Positions 36,674-46,653 of a stretch of 64,000 nt of DNA are shown one piece after another. Positions within the stretch are counted from its first letter, which is position 1; each line of letters begins with the position of its first letter. This DNA is from Rhodococcus jostii RHA1. GTDB lineage: Bacteria; Actinomycetota; Actinomycetes; Mycobacteriales; Mycobacteriaceae. The notes under the pieces were generated by a model. It was not told where the DNA came from. It saw nothing but the letters and a program-made list of their open reading frames with translations, and did not search any database. Both the position numbers and the translations under genes were made by a program. Where the stretch lies: NCBI RefSeq assembly GCF_000014565.1, contig NC_008269.1:372001-436000 (forward strand). Reading direction: 5' to 3'.

Positions 36674-37696
36674 CTAGTGCGAGGCTATGTCGATGAGTAC
36701 TTTGCCGATGGTGCCTCGTTCGACTGCGACATGAGCTTCCGCCGTCCGGTCGAGGTCATAGCGTTCGAGCGGTAAGCCGTGTTCGGTACCGACCTTCATT
36801 GCGCCGTCAGCGACGGCAGCGTTCACGCTGGCCACGGCGAGTTCCTTCTGGTCGGGTCTCGTCGTATAGGTGTAGGTGAAGCTGATGTGCACGTTCTTGA
36901 CGAGAAGCCCAAGTGAGGGTGTCCGCAGTGTTTCGCCGTTGACGAATGTGTAGACGCTGATGGTCCCGTTCGGTGCGATCACGCTGACATCAACCTCGAG
37001 ATTGGCTGCCAGATCGACTTCGACTATTCGTTGCACGCCGTTGGGTGCCAGCGCGGCGATGCGTGAGGCGACGTCCTCTGTGCGGTAGTTGATGATGTGG
37101 TGAGCGCCTGCGTTGCGGGCAAGCTGCGCTTTTTCCGCATTGCTCACGGTCGTGATGACGGTTGCGCCTGCCCACACGGCCAGTTGAATTGCGGCGTGCC
37201 CGACGGCTCCCGCTCCGCCGTGCACCAGCACACTGCTGGCTGTGAGTGCGCCCGGATGGAGTCGGCTGGGGCCACTCTCCGCGGAAGTGAGCGTGCGGTA
37301 CGCGGTCAACGCGGGGATACCGAGCGACGCACCAACGTCGAAGCTGGCGGTCTCCGGAAGTGCTACTGCGTGGCGGGCGGGAATGACCACGTACTCCTGT
37401 GCCGTGCCTGATGCCCGGCCATAGGCCACATCCCACAGCCACACTCGTTGCCCAACAAAGAATCCGTTGACGTCGTCGGCGAGTGCGTCAATGACTCCGG
37501 CTCCGTCCTGGTTCGGTACCTGCTCGTCGAATTTCATGCCTGACGACTGGCCGGATCGGCTGCGCCAATCTGTCGGGTTGACCCCTGACACGACGAGGCG
37601 GACGCGGACATGGCCGGCCGGTATCTGCGGCATCGCCTTCTCTACCAGCTGCAGAACCTCGGGGCCGCCTGTCCGTGTGTAGATGACAGCTTTCAT
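36674..37696 (-). CDS. NADPH:quinone reductase-like MDR oxidoreductase, 340 aa
   Basis: It starts MKAVIYTRTGGPEVLQLVEK, the typical quinone reductase N-terminus, followed by VSGVNPTDWRSRSGQ, VLVHGGAGAVGHAAIQLAVW (NADP-binding AxxGxxG form) and a C-terminal GTIGKVLIDI. No structural or catalytic zinc Cys/His set is visible, so it belongs to the zinc-free zeta-crystallin-like branch that reduces quinones or enones. It is the last gene of the minus-strand catabolic operon, 114 nt after the acyl-CoA dehydrogenase. A second, different copy lies at 46654-47631. Confidence 0.85.
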   Translation of the reverse strand: MKAVIYTRTGGPEVLQLVEKAMPQIPAGHVRVRLVVSGVNPTDWRSRSGQSSGMKFDEQVPNQDGAGVIDALADDVNGFFVGQRVWLWDVAYGRASGTAQEYVVIPARHAVALPETASFDVGASLGIPALTAYRTLTSAESGPSRLHPGALTASSVLVHGGAGAVGHAAIQLAVWAGATVITTVSNAEKAQLARNAGAHHIINYRTEDVASRIAALAPNGVQRIVEVDLAANLEVDVSVIAPNGTISVYTFVNGETLRTPSLGLLVKNVHISFTYTYTTRPDQKELAVASVNAAVADGAMKVGTEHGLPLERYDLDRTAEAHVAVERGTIGKVLIDIASH

Positions 37697-37810
37697 CCTT
37701 GTGCTCCTCGAGTCGATAACGATCAATAACGTGGGAGTGCGATGCGGGCGTCGGACACCCGCTCCCGGTGTGCCTGCCTCGGGGAAGCCCGGCCGACTCC
37801 GGGCCACCGT

Positions 37811-39082
37811 TCAGCCAACCTCTACCTTGCGGTTCGTCGTCGGCCGGACATCGGTCGCCGTAGTAGCGGCGGGTGGACTGTGATGCTTACGCAATTCGAA
37901 GTTGGCTATTGCGCGCTTGTGCACCTCGTCCGGACCGTCCGCGAGGCGCAGGATGCGTAGGTGCGCGTAGGCCATGGCCAACGGGAAGTCGTCGGTAACG
38001 CCTCCTCCGCCGTGCACCTGGATGGCACGGTCGACGATCTTCAGGGCGATCTGAGGTGCGGCTACCTTGATTGCCGCGATCTCGGTGCGAGCTGCCTTGT
38101 TTCCGACGGTGTCCATGAGGTGCGCGGCCTTGAGCGTGAGCAACCGGATCATCTCGATGTCGATGCGTGCCTCCGCGATCCAGTCCTGAACGTTGCTACG
38201 TTCGCTCAGTGGTTGCCCGAAGGTGGTTCGGGATTGGCCACGGGTGCACATCAACTCGAGTGCACGCTCGGCCATACCGATCGACCGCATGCAGTGGTGG
38301 ATGCGTCCAGGTCCGAGCCGTGCCTGACTGATCGCGAAGCCCTCGCCCTCACCCTTGAGGACGTCTTTCGAGGGAACTCGCACATCCTTGAAGTCGATCT
38401 CGGCATGTCCTTCCCGATCCTGATAGCCGAAGACGGGGAGTCCGCGGAGGATGGTGACCCCGGGCGCGTCGATCGGGACGACCATCATCGACTGCTGCCG
38501 GTGCCTGGCCGCGGTGGGGTCGGTCTTCCCCATCACGATCATCACTTTGCAGTTCTTGTGCAACGCGTTGGAAGCGAACCATTTACGGCCGTTCAGCACA
38601 TACTCGTCGTCGTCGCGTTCCATGGTCAGTTCGATGTTGGTGGCATCGGAACTCGCCACTGCCGGCTCGGTCATCGCGAACGCCGACGCCATGGTCCCGT
38701 CCAGGAGCGGCTTCAGGTACTTTTCCCTGTGCTCATCGGTTCCGAATAGCTCGAGCACCTCGATATTGCCCGTGTCGGGTGCGTTGCAGTTACACGCCTC
38801 CGATGCAAGATGGCTGCGACCCATGATCTCTGCGAGCGGCGCGTATTCCAGATTGCTCAACCCGGGACCTGAGCCGGAATGCGGGTGGAAGAGGTTCCAC
38901 AACCCGCGAGCACGCGCCTCGGCCTTGAGTTCCTCGAGGATCGGTGGTTGGAAATGGGGGTCTCCCGATTCGCGCATCTGCAGGTCGTAGATGGTCTCGG
39001 CGGGGTAGATGTGCGAGTCCATGAATTCGAGTAGGTTGGATTGATACTTCTTTGTACGGTCCGAGAATTCGAAAAGCGACAT
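37811..39082 (-). CDS. Acyl-CoA dehydrogenase of the ACAD10/11 type, 423 aa
   Basis: FAD-binding and substrate motifs: [60 protein letters not shown] and the C-terminal [20 protein letters not shown] ... [19 protein letters not shown]. The ADGPDEVH ending is typical of the ACAD10/11-FadE36 branch, in which animal members are fused to an APH-type kinase and process 4-hydroxyacyl-CoA through a 4-phospho intermediate. An APH gene is present at 47764-48813. The enzyme is probably homodimeric or tetrameric and cytoplasmic. It lies between the ligase and the quinone reductase of one operon. Confidence 0.9.
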   Translation of the reverse strand: MSLFEFSDRTKKYQSNLLEFMDSHIYPAETIYDLQMRESGDPHFQPPILEELKAEARARGLWNLFHPHSGSGPGLSNLEYAPLAEIMGRSHLASEACNCNAPDTGNIEVLELFGTDEHREKYLKPLLDGTMASAFAMTEPAVASSDATNIELTMERDDDEYVLNGRKWFASNALHKNCKVMIVMGKTDPTAARHRQQSMMVVPIDAPGVTILRGLPVFGYQDREGHAEIDFKDVRVPSKDVLKGEGEGFAISQARLGPGRIHHCMRSIGMAERALELMCTRGQSRTTFGQPLSERSNVQDWIAEARIDIEMIRLLTLKAAHLMDTVGNKAARTEIAAIKVAAPQIALKIVDRAIQVHGGGGVTDDFPLAMAYAHLRILRLADGPDEVHKRAIANFELRKHHSPPAATTATDVRPTTNRKVEVG

Positions 39083-39188
39083 GTGAGCTCCTGCCCGGTG
39101 GTGCGAGTAGTTCAGGGGTGTTCGTCGAGGCGTTGACTGTGCCGTCGACCTCTGCGGCTCCGCAGGGTGTGGGATTCGGTCTCCCGAC

Positions 39189-40787
39189 TCATCTCGCGAT
39201 CTTGATGCCCGCGGCTTCCCGGTCCCATGTGTCGGGGGTGATGCCCCACTCGCGAAGGGAGGTCTTTTGTATTTTGGCGGTGGGAGTTTTCGGTAGCTCG
39301 TCCACCAGCCGGATGTATCGGGGGATCATGTAGTACGCCATTCTCGGTTCGAGGAATCGGATCAGGGCGACGGGGTCGAGTGTGGTGCCGGGGACTGGCG
39401 CTACGACTGCCATCACTTCGTCCTCGGAGATTTCGCTGGCGACCGCGATCACGGCCGCCTCGCGAACGTGCGGATGTGCCATGATTTCGGCTTCGACTTC
39501 CATCGAGGAGATGTTTTCCCCGCGTCGTCGGATCGCGTCCTTGAGCCGGTCGGCGAAGTAGTAGTTTCCTTCGGCATCCCGTCGCGCGGTGTCGCCAGTG
39601 TGGAACCACCCGTTGCGCCAGGCCTTGGCTGTTGCCTCCGGCATCTGGAAGTACCCGTGGTTCATCGCCCAGGGGGCGTCGGTCCGGATGATGATTTCGC
39701 CGACTTCACCGATGGGCACCTCCCGGTCGGCGTCGTCGACCAGCCTGATCTCGACGCCGGGGCGTGCCTTGCCGCAGGTTCCGTGTTGGGTGGGGTTGGG
39801 GCCGGAAATGATCGGCGCCGAGAGCTCGGTCATGTTGTAGATCGTGTAGACGTCGACACCGAATCGTGTGGCGAACGCCGCGATGTCGTCGAGGAGGGGG
39901 ACGATGAACACCTTGGTCAGCGGATTGTCGGCGTCGTCGTCTCGGGGTGGCCGGCGATCGACGAAGTTGGCCATGACGCCGAGCAGAAACACCATGGTGC
40001 TGTGCGTGTCGCGGATTTGGCTCCAGAAGCGTTCGCCGCTGAACCTGTCGACGACCGCGACCGACCCGCCGTTGATCAGCATCGCGTAGAGCAGCGTCGC
40101 CCCACCGACGTGGAAGGCCGGCATGTTGATCAGGAAACGGTCGTCGGCCGTCATGATGGGCATCGTTTCCGGTCCGAACATGGCGTACGCCTGCATGTAT
40201 GAGGACAGGACGCCCTTGGACGGGCCGGTGGTGCCGGATGTGTACAGGATCGCCTGGGTGTGCCAGGGTTCGATCGGTGTGATCGGTTCCGGCGGCGCGC
40301 CGTCGACGTCCGCAAGCTCGTCGGCGGTCACGATCGTGATTCCGTCGATGGTGGTTCGATCGCCGCCGACCTGGACTGCGAGTCGAACTTTGCCGCGTTC
40401 GTCGATCTCGTTCAGCCGCGGCAGCAGTTCCGCGTCGCCGATGACGATTTCAGCATCGGAGTTGGTGAGCACATGCGAGAGGACGCCGCCTCGATAGGCG
40501 GTGTTGATCGGCACGAACACCGCACCGAGATAGTTGATTGCGAACCAGAAGCGCAGGACATCGGGGCCGTTGGGTAACCAACACACGACGTTGTCACCCT
40601 GACGGACTCCGATGGACTCCAGTGAGGCCGCTGTCTGTCGTACGTTCTGCAGCAACTCCGCCCTGGTCCAGGTCGGGCCCCCGTCGAAGATGACGAACAC
40701 CTTGTCCGGATCTTCGATTGTGCGACGTTCGAGCAGGTACCGCAGGACGAGTCTGTCGCGAGGGGGGATTCGTGGATCCGTGGTCAC
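39189..40787 (-). CDS. AMP-forming acyl-CoA ligase, 532 aa
   Basis: The P-loop [20 protein letters not shown], the A5 motif [29 protein letters not shown], the hinge [19 protein letters not shown] and the C-terminal Lys in [15 protein letters not shown] identify a complete ATP-dependent acid:CoA ligase. It would activate the imported or internal acid. The GTG at 40787 is chosen because AAAGGA lies about 6 nt upstream and it overlaps the upstream permease stop by 4 nt. The acid is not predictable from sequence. Confidence 0.92.
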   Translation of the reverse strand: MTTDPRIPPRDRLVLRYLLERRTIEDPDKVFVIFDGGPTWTRAELLQNVRQTAASLESIGVRQGDNVVCWLPNGPDVLRFWFAINYLGAVFVPINTAYRGGVLSHVLTNSDAEIVIGDAELLPRLNEIDERGKVRLAVQVGGDRTTIDGITIVTADELADVDGAPPEPITPIEPWHTQAILYTSGTTGPSKGVLSSYMQAYAMFGPETMPIMTADDRFLINMPAFHVGGATLLYAMLINGGSVAVVDRFSGERFWSQIRDTHSTMVFLLGVMANFVDRRPPRDDDADNPLTKVFIVPLLDDIAAFATRFGVDVYTIYNMTELSAPIISGPNPTQHGTCGKARPGVEIRLVDDADREVPIGEVGEIIIRTDAPWAMNHGYFQMPEATAKAWRNGWFHTGDTARRDAEGNYYFADRLKDAIRRRGENISSMEVEAEIMAHPHVREAAVIAVASEISEDEVMAVVAPVPGTTLDPVALIRFLEPRMAYYMIPRYIRLVDELPKTPTAKIQKTSLREWGITPDTWDREAAGIKIAR

Positions 40788-41815
40788 GACTGTTCCTTTC
40801 GAAGATAGCGAGTAACGAGAGCTGCAATCAGCAGTACGACGCCGGCGAAGATCGGTTCGATGTAGAACGGCACACCGATCAGCTGCAATCCGGTCGAGCC
40901 CACGGCCAGCACCAAGACCGCGAGGATAGTGCCGGTGACGTTGAAGGTGCCCGGTCGGATCGATGTGGCGCCGAGGAAGCAGGCCGCGAAGGCCGGTAGC
41001 AGGAACTCGGGCCCAGTGGTGGGGTTGGCCGATCCCAACTTGGAAACCAGCAGGACACCGCCGATACCGCACAAAAATCCTGATGCGGCGAACGTGGTGA
41101 TGGTCAAGCGATCCACGCTCAAGCCGGATAGCCGTGACGCCTCACTCGAGCCGCCGACCGCGTACAGATACCGCCCCGTCGGGGTCATCCGAAGGACGTA
41201 CCCCATCACGAGCGCGATCACGATTACCAGGAGGAACGGGATCGGGATGTAGAGGATGGAGCTGCGCCCGATGTCGGTAAGTGCACTCGGGATGTTGTCG
41301 ACGATGACCGTTCCGTCGGTGCTCCAGATGACGATTCCTGACAGTAGGGAGCTGACCGCGAGGGTCGCCACGAAGGAGCTGATGCCGATCTTGGCCACCA
41401 AGAACCCGTTGACGAACCCGAGCAGGGTCGACAGAACGATCGCGACCGCAATACCTGCGCCGGTCGAGAAACCCAGTTCACTCGTCGCCATCGCAACTGC
41501 AATTGACGCCATGCCCATGTTGGCACCGACCGAGAGGTCGTACTGGCCCACGATGAGCGGAAGCATCGCCCCGAGCGCGACCAGAATGAGTACCGCCTCG
41601 GATCCGAGGAGGGTTGTGAAGTTTCCCTGGGTCGCGAAGGTTTCCGGTTGCAGCACGGAGAACAGTGCGATGAACGCCAGCAAGATCACGGGTAGGGCCC
41701 ATTGGGCGGCGCGAACACTCGTCCGGGTCGGCGCTGTGCGCGCGGGCGGACGCGGTTCGACCGTGGAGTCGGCCGAGACCGGTGACGTCGTGGTTTCCGT
41801 CGGTGGTGTGTTCAT
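40784..41815 (-). CDS. CUT2-type ABC transporter permease (RbsC-like), 343 aa
   Basis: An N-terminal soluble tail of about 35 residues is followed by eight to ten membrane helices. The family motifs include LVALGAMLPLIVGQYDLSVG (the GG-DLSVG signature of BPD_transp_2 permeases), LVAKIGISSFVATLAVSSLL and the C-terminal ATSIRPGTFNVTGTILAVLV. It pairs with the ATPase at 41812 (4-nt overlap) and the binding protein at 43347. GAAGGAC precedes the ATG. This class normally imports ribose, xylose, autoinducers or related compounds. Confidence 0.9.
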   Translation of the reverse strand: MNTPPTETTTSPVSADSTVEPRPPARTAPTRTSVRAAQWALPVILLAFIALFSVLQPETFATQGNFTTLLGSEAVLILVALGAMLPLIVGQYDLSVGANMGMASIAVAMATSELGFSTGAGIAVAIVLSTLLGFVNGFLVAKIGISSFVATLAVSSLLSGIVIWSTDGTVIVDNIPSALTDIGRSSILYIPIPFLLVIVIALVMGYVLRMTPTGRYLYAVGGSSEASRLSGLSVDRLTITTFAASGFLCGIGGVLLVSKLGSANPTTGPEFLLPAFAACFLGATSIRPGTFNVTGTILAVLVLAVGSTGLQLIGVPFYIEPIFAGVVLLIAALVTRYLRKEQS

Positions 41816-43350
41816 CCCGCGTCCTTCAAGTATGCGAGTTCGACCATTCGATCGACCGTCTTCGATTCGTTTTCGAGTTCTGCCACCAACTGCCCGTCCC
41901 GCAGGACCAGCACTCGATGACAGAGTGCGTTCAGGTCCTCGAAATCCGAACTGACCATGATCACGGTGGAGCCGTGTTCGGCGACCCACTGTTCGATCAG
42001 GTGGTAAATGTCGCTCTTGGACCCGACGTCGACGCCTTGTGCGGGCTCATCGAGCAGGAGAATGGTGGGGCTGATTTCGATCCACTTGGCCAGCACACCC
42101 TTTTGTTGGTTGCCGCCGGAGAGTCGACCCATCATCTGTGCGGCGTTGCCCGGGCGGATGTCGTATGCCCCGATGAGTTCTCGAACGCGCTTCGTCTCGG
42201 GCCCCACTTGTATCCGCCCGTACTTCCAGTAGCGGCCGACCGTGAGCAGTGAAAGGTTCTCCGCGACCGTCATGCGCCCGAACACACCGTGGTGGATTCT
42301 GTCCTCGGGGACGTGAGCGATTCCAGCCTGGATGGCGCTCGCGGGATGGCGGAAGTCCACGTCCTGGCCGTGGAGTCGAATGCGTCCGCTTCGGCGTTGC
42401 TGCGCGCCGAAGAGCAAGCGGATGATTTCACTGCGACCCGATCCTTGAAGGCCGGCGATTCCGAGGATCTCGCCTCGGTGCGCGGTGAATGAGACGTCCG
42501 ACACCCGGGTTGCGGTCAGTCCCTCGACCTCGAGGACCACGCTCTCCCGGGCCTTCGGTGCGGATTCGGGGTACAGCGTGACCAGGTCACGACCGACGAT
42601 CTTTTGTACCAGTGTGCGTTCGTCGAGGTCGGCAATGTCGAACGTGCCGATCTTCTTGGAGTCGCGGAGCACCGTTACGCGATGGGCGACATCGAAGACT
42701 TCCTGCAGGCGGTGGGACACGAAAAGGACCGCCGTTCCCTGCTCTGCGAGACGCCGGACCACCTGGAACAGGGCGTCCACCTCCGACCGTGGCAGAGCGG
42801 CCGTGGGCTCGTCCAGCACAATGAGACTTGCGCCGTCCTTCGCGCTCGCCAGTGCCCGTGCGATTGCGATAGTCGCGTGCTCACTCGCTGACAGTGTCGA
42901 GGCCAGCGCGTGGGGTGGGATGTCCTCTCGTCCGAGTATCGCCAGCGCCTCCGTTGCCTTGTTCGCTTGCGTGCGCCACTGGATCCGCCCTCCCCTGGTG
43001 GCGAACCCGGCACCGAGGGCCATGTTCTCCATGACGCTGAGGGTCGGCACAATCCCGAAGTCTTGGTGTACGAAGACCAGTCCTCGTTCCACGGCCTGGG
43101 CAGCGGTGTACGGGATCGCAAGTCCTTTACCGCGGACGTTCAATTCGGCGCCCCCGTCCGGGGCTTGGTAGCCGGACAGGCACTTGATGAAGGTCGACTT
43201 TCCGCATCCATTCTCACCGACAAGTGCGTGAATCTCGCCGGGCTCGAGCACGAGATCGAAGTCAGTGAGGGCCCGCTGTCCCGGGAAGGTCTTCGAGAAT
43301 GAGCGGATCTCGACAGCGTGCACTCCGCCTCCGGCCGGGTCCGAGGTCAC
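41812..43350 (-). CDS. CUT2-type ABC transporter ATPase with two nucleotide-binding domains, 512 aa
   Basis: Domain 1 has Walker A HALVGENGCGKSTFIKCLSG and Walker B LIVLDEPTAAL, with a degenerate signature LSASEHATIAIARAL. Domain 2 has IAGLQGSGRSEIIRLLFGAQ in place of a normal Walker A, signature LSGGNQQKGVLAKWI and Walker B LLLDEPAQGVDVGSKSDIYH. This duplicated, asymmetric layout is that of RbsA/XylG proteins. The GTG start overlaps the upstream stop by 4 nt (TCGTGACC). It energises the neighbouring permease. Confidence 0.92.
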   Translation of the reverse strand: MTSDPAGGGVHAVEIRSFSKTFPGQRALTDFDLVLEPGEIHALVGENGCGKSTFIKCLSGYQAPDGGAELNVRGKGLAIPYTAAQAVERGLVFVHQDFGIVPTLSVMENMALGAGFATRGGRIQWRTQANKATEALAILGREDIPPHALASTLSASEHATIAIARALASAKDGASLIVLDEPTAALPRSEVDALFQVVRRLAEQGTAVLFVSHRLQEVFDVAHRVTVLRDSKKIGTFDIADLDERTLVQKIVGRDLVTLYPESAPKARESVVLEVEGLTATRVSDVSFTAHRGEILGIAGLQGSGRSEIIRLLFGAQQRRSGRIRLHGQDVDFRHPASAIQAGIAHVPEDRIHHGVFGRMTVAENLSLLTVGRYWKYGRIQVGPETKRVRELIGAYDIRPGNAAQMMGRLSGGNQQKGVLAKWIEISPTILLLDEPAQGVDVGSKSDIYHLIEQWVAEHGSTVIMVSSDFEDLNALCHRVLVLRDGQLVAELENESKTVDRMVELAYLKDAG

Positions 43351-44474
43351 GAGACGCCCCAGAGTTGGGTGAACGCGGCGGCGGGGTCGCTGTCGCCGAG
43401 ATAGGTCTCGCCCTCGCCGGGTGCATTGCTCTTGATCACGAGCTTGTCCTTGACGCCCTGGTCGACGGGTTGTTCGCCGGCAAACACCCGGTTGAATTGA
43501 TCGACGCCCGCGTAGGCGATCCACTTGTACGGCGAGGCCACGGTGCCGGCCTCGACGTCCCCGTCGCGGATCCACTTGACATTGAGGTCGATGGGATCGA
43601 AGCCGTATGCGCGTTGGCCATCTTGTACCAGTCCTGCCGATCGCAATTCAGGAAGTACGAACGTCAGGGGCGCGTCGTACGGCGCGAACAGCGCGTTCCA
43701 TCCCGGGTTCTTCCGGAGCAGGGCGACGGTCTGTTTGGGCAGTGAGGTACTGATGTCTTGGACGAGGAAGTTCTGCTGTCCGACCAGTTCACAGCTCGCA
43801 CCCGCAGCCTTGCACTCGTCGATGAATTTCACAACACCCTGCTGGCGGCGAATGGTGTTTCCGAACTCACTGTCTTGCAGCAGGATTGCCTTCAGGTTCG
43901 CGTCACCGTCGATGAAGGCCTGGGCAGCGAGCGCGTAACCGTCCCGCTCGTGCTGGGTGGCTGCGGGAAGTTCGTCGACCAACAGTTCCGGCTCGTCAAT
44001 GCACGAGAAACAGATGGTCTCGAGACCGGCGTCGCCTGCCGCCTTGAGTGGAGCCTGAATCGTGGAGGAGTCGATCGCGACTGTGAAGATTCCGTCTGCC
44101 TTCATGCTGACTGCGCGGTTGACAGCATCGGCCATCTTGGCGGGGTCGCCGGCCGGGTCGATCATGATCGTCTTCCAGCCGATGGCGTGGGCGGCTTCTG
44201 CGAACTGGTCGACCGCGAATTTGCAGCCCTGCGCGGCAGCAGAACACGGGATAGTGACGATCGTCTTGTCTTTGACTGCGGGAGGTCCACTTGTCGGCAC
44301 AGTCAGAGGAATCTCGCCCGACGCGGCTTTCGCCACCTGTTCAGCGTGCGTGAGGAAGGCCCTCGCCGACTCACTGTCGCCCGGGCCCGAGCTCGTCCCG
44401 CCACCATCGGAACCGCATCCCACCGTTCCGAACACTATGGCGATGGCTCCCACGAGAGCCGCTCTCTTGAACAC
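43347..44474 (-). CDS. Periplasmic-type sugar-binding lipoprotein of a CUT2 importer, 375 aa
   Basis: Signal peptide with lipobox FGTVGC (residues about 15-20) and a Gly/Ser linker, then a type 1 periplasmic binding fold (FAVDQFAEAAHAIGWKTIMI; DGIFTVAIDSSTIQAPLKAA; GWNALFAPYDAPLTFVLPEL). The start is GTG with GGAGG 7 nt upstream. It is the first gene of the six-gene minus-strand operon. The ligand is unknown; the acyl-CoA enzymes downstream argue that it may not be a simple sugar. Confidence 0.88.
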   Translation of the reverse strand: MFKRAALVGAIAIVFGTVGCGSDGGGTSSGPGDSESARAFLTHAEQVAKAASGEIPLTVPTSGPPAVKDKTIVTIPCSAAAQGCKFAVDQFAEAAHAIGWKTIMIDPAGDPAKMADAVNRAVSMKADGIFTVAIDSSTIQAPLKAAGDAGLETICFSCIDEPELLVDELPAATQHERDGYALAAQAFIDGDANLKAILLQDSEFGNTIRRQQGVVKFIDECKAAGASCELVGQQNFLVQDISTSLPKQTVALLRKNPGWNALFAPYDAPLTFVLPELRSAGLVQDGQRAYGFDPIDLNVKWIRDGDVEAGTVASPYKWIAYAGVDQFNRVFAGEQPVDQGVKDKLVIKSNAPGEGETYLGDSDPAAAFTQLWGVS

Positions 44475-44604
44475 GTCATTTCCTCCAGTTGGCCGCTAGC
44501 CCCGCCCAAGACCACCCATATGAGTGGACTGATCAGTACGGTCGCATGAACCAAATCTCGTGTCAAGGGTCACATCATTTCCGTGAAACTCGTAGACTCT
44601 CCCT

Positions 44605-44619
44605 TGAATGAACGGTACA
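44605..44619. promoter_or_regulatory. Operator-like site upstream of the iron alcohol dehydrogenase
   Basis: TGAATGAACGGTACA differs at one position from the reverse complement (TGAATGATCGGTACA) of the site at 47724-47742. It is a likely binding site of the TetR protein at 45960-46580. It also lies about 130 nt from the start of the ABC operon. Confidence 0.55.
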
Positions 44620-44671
44620 TTTTGTGTCACGCGATCCTGCGTTCACGCACAGAGACTTGGAGTGTTTGGTT

Positions 44672-45847
44672 ATGCCGGAGATTGTGAAATTCGAAATGCC
44701 GCGGGTGGAGACGGTCGTGCAAGGGGTTGGCGCGGTGCGCGAAATCGGTGCCGAACTCGATCGCCGCGACCTCAAGCGTGTGTTTCTGGTGACAGGCCAC
44801 TCTGTAGGATCAAGTGAGGCTTTCGCTGCACTGGCGTCAGACCTCGGCGACCGCGTGGTCGGGATATTTGACCAGGTCAAAGCGCACAATCCCGTGGAAC
44901 TCATCGTCGAACTGATCACAGCGGCAAAGTCCGCACAGGCAGAAGCATTCGTCGCCGTGGGTGGCGGGTCACCGGTCGACGCCGCGAAGCTGGCAGCGAT
45001 CGGCCTCTGCGAAGGTTCGGAGTCGGTCGAGGACCTCGCCCGCAACTACCTGGTATTCGAGTACCCGAACACAATCCATCAGAAGCCCCTGACCGGGACA
45101 CCCATGCCGGTCTTTGCCGTGCCGACGACGCTCTCCGCAGCGGAATGGGACGGCTTCGCCGGCTCGGTCGACCATACCCGCGACACCAAGGACCTGACCG
45201 TCTACCTCGAAGCGACGCCGCAGGTCGTCTTCCTCGATCCCGAGTTCTGCGCTCACACCCCCCGTGACCTGTGGGCCACTACCGGAGTCCGTGCGCTCGA
45301 CCACGCAGTGGAGACCGCGTACGCCAAGAACGCGCACCCCTTCACCACGGCGTTGGCGAATGGGGCCCTGACGATGCTGGCCGAGAATCTGCCCCGGTCG
45401 GTGAAGGATCCACACGATTACGACGCGGCACTGAAGTGTCTCGAGGCCGCGTGGATGTCGATCATCGGAGTCCACAACGTGTCACTGGGCCTGTCCCACG
45501 CGATCGGTCACCAGCTCGGCGCCGTGGGCATCCCGCACGGGGTGACCTCGTGCATCATGCTTCCCCACGTGATGCGCTTCCTCGAGCCGGTGACGTCCGC
45601 CGAACAGGCACGAATGGCCCAATCGCTCGCACAGGTTCAAGGTGACGGCGAGGACCTTCCGGCGGCCGACAGGCTCGAACGGATCCTCGACGAACTCGGA
45701 GTCCCTCGCCGGGTCTCCGAGTTCGGGGTCGGACGCGACAAAATGGACGGAGTGGCGCGGGCCACGCTGGGCGACATCGTGGTGCGTGAGTCGCCCCGGC
45801 CGGTGGACGAGACGGTGGTGTACGGGCTGCTCGAAACCGTGTGGTGA
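44672..45847 (+). CDS. Iron-containing alcohol dehydrogenase family protein, 391 aa
   Basis: Nucleotide-binding segment AEAFVAVGGGSPVDAAKLAA, PTTLSAAEWDGFAGSVD and metal-region motifs LDHAVETAY and SHAIGHQLGAVGIPHG are those of type III (iron) alcohol dehydrogenases and the related maleylacetate reductases. The ATG at 44672 begins the conserved N-terminal strand (EIVKFEMPRVETVVQGVGAV). It is transcribed divergently from the ABC operon and ends at a strong terminator. It may oxidise a hydroxy acid or alcohol, or reduce an oxo acid, in the same pathway. Confidence 0.87.
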   Translation: MPEIVKFEMPRVETVVQGVGAVREIGAELDRRDLKRVFLVTGHSVGSSEAFAALASDLGDRVVGIFDQVKAHNPVELIVELITAAKSAQAEAFVAVGGGSPVDAAKLAAIGLCEGSESVEDLARNYLVFEYPNTIHQKPLTGTPMPVFAVPTTLSAAEWDGFAGSVDHTRDTKDLTVYLEATPQVVFLDPEFCAHTPRDLWATTGVRALDHAVETAYAKNAHPFTTALANGALTMLAENLPRSVKDPHDYDAALKCLEAAWMSIIGVHNVSLGLSHAIGHQLGAVGIPHGVTSCIMLPHVMRFLEPVTSAEQARMAQSLAQVQGDGEDLPAADRLERILDELGVPRRVSEFGVGRDKMDGVARATLGDIVVRESPRPVDETVVYGLLETVW

Positions 45848-45885
45848 GTGCGGATGCGCCCGTATAGCGCGGCTGACAGCCGATA

Positions 45886-45932
45886 ACGAAGGAGGAGGCC
45901 CCGGGCGATCCGCCCGGGGCCTCCTCCTTCGT
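45886..45932. terminator. Perfect 22-bp hairpin, bidirectional terminator
   Basis: ACGAAGGAGGAGGCCCCGGG continues CG, then loop ATC, then the exact complement. It sits between the convergent iron alcohol dehydrogenase and TetR genes. The short T-run is missing, as is usual in actinobacteria. Confidence 0.9.
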
Positions 45933-45959
45933 CACCGCAGGGAGCTGGCCCCCATGGCC

Positions 45960-46580
45960 TCAGAGGTCCCGCTCGAGCACTCCCTCCAGCAACGAGTCGC
46001 TGAACAGGTCCGCGATCTCCTCTGGAGTCCGATCACCGTCTGGACGGATCCACGAGTACGAGTAGTTGTAGAGACCGAGAATACCCTTTGTGACCAGGGG
46101 GTCCAGGACCCGGAACTCACCGGCTCTGGCACCACCCTCCAAGACCTCGACCACCATGCTCTCGTATCGTTCGCGGGCCTCCTGGATCACGACACGCCGC
46201 TGCCCAGTCAGGGCCTTGAACTCTTGGAACGACACCGTCCACTCCACCACGTTGTCGGCGATGTTGCGCAACGCCACACGCATCAGTTCCCGAAACCGCT
46301 CCTGGTAGGTGCTGTCCATCGCCAGGACCCGGCCCGACTGCGTCAGCAGGTCCGCCATGCGCGTGTGGCAGATCTCGAACAACACTGCTTCCTTGTTCCC
46401 GATGTGGTGATAGAGCGCGCCCTTGCCGAGCTGGGTTTCCTTCGAGATCTCCTCGACACCGGTGCCGTGGTAGCCGTTCTCAGCGAAGAGCTTGGCCGCC
46501 GCATCCATGATGCGCTGCCTGGATTCCACGCCGATGCGAGTAGTTCGACGCGTCGAACTACCCAGCTTGACATCAGACAT
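45960..46580 (-). CDS. TetR-family repressor of the catabolic island, 206 aa
   Basis: The HTH reads SRQRIMDAAAKLFAENGYHG then TQLGKGALYHHIGNKEAVLF. The C-terminal ligand domain resembles acyl-CoA-responsive regulators (LFEICHTRMADLLTQSG). The ATG at 46580 is preferred because GAAGGGA lies about 9 nt upstream; an ATG 24 nt earlier has no site. Repeated palindromic sites upstream of three neighbouring transcripts make it the probable local repressor, with a pathway CoA ester as likely inducer. Both statements are inferred from context. Confidence 0.85.
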   Translation of the reverse strand: MSDVKLGSSTRRTTRIGVESRQRIMDAAAKLFAENGYHGTGVEEISKETQLGKGALYHHIGNKEAVLFEICHTRMADLLTQSGRVLAMDSTYQERFRELMRVALRNIADNVVEWTVSFQEFKALTGQRRVVIQEARERYESMVVEVLEGGARAGEFRVLDPLVTKGILGLYNYSYSWIRPDGDRTPEEIADLFSDSLLEGVLERDL

Positions 46581-46653
46581 TTGATGGTCCCTTCGCTTGT
46601 ACATCAGGCCGCAGGCCTACACCATTCGGAGAAGATCAGAGCACTCTGGTCGA

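Noticed and set aside
44672..45847. Maleylacetate reductase call
   Set aside because: The fold family fits, but no ring-cleavage dioxygenase or other aromatic pathway gene is nearby, so the broader iron alcohol dehydrogenase label is kept.
45886..45932. Inverted repeat as mobile-element end
   Set aside because: It lies exactly between two convergent intact genes with no transposase nearby, so a terminator is the simpler reading.
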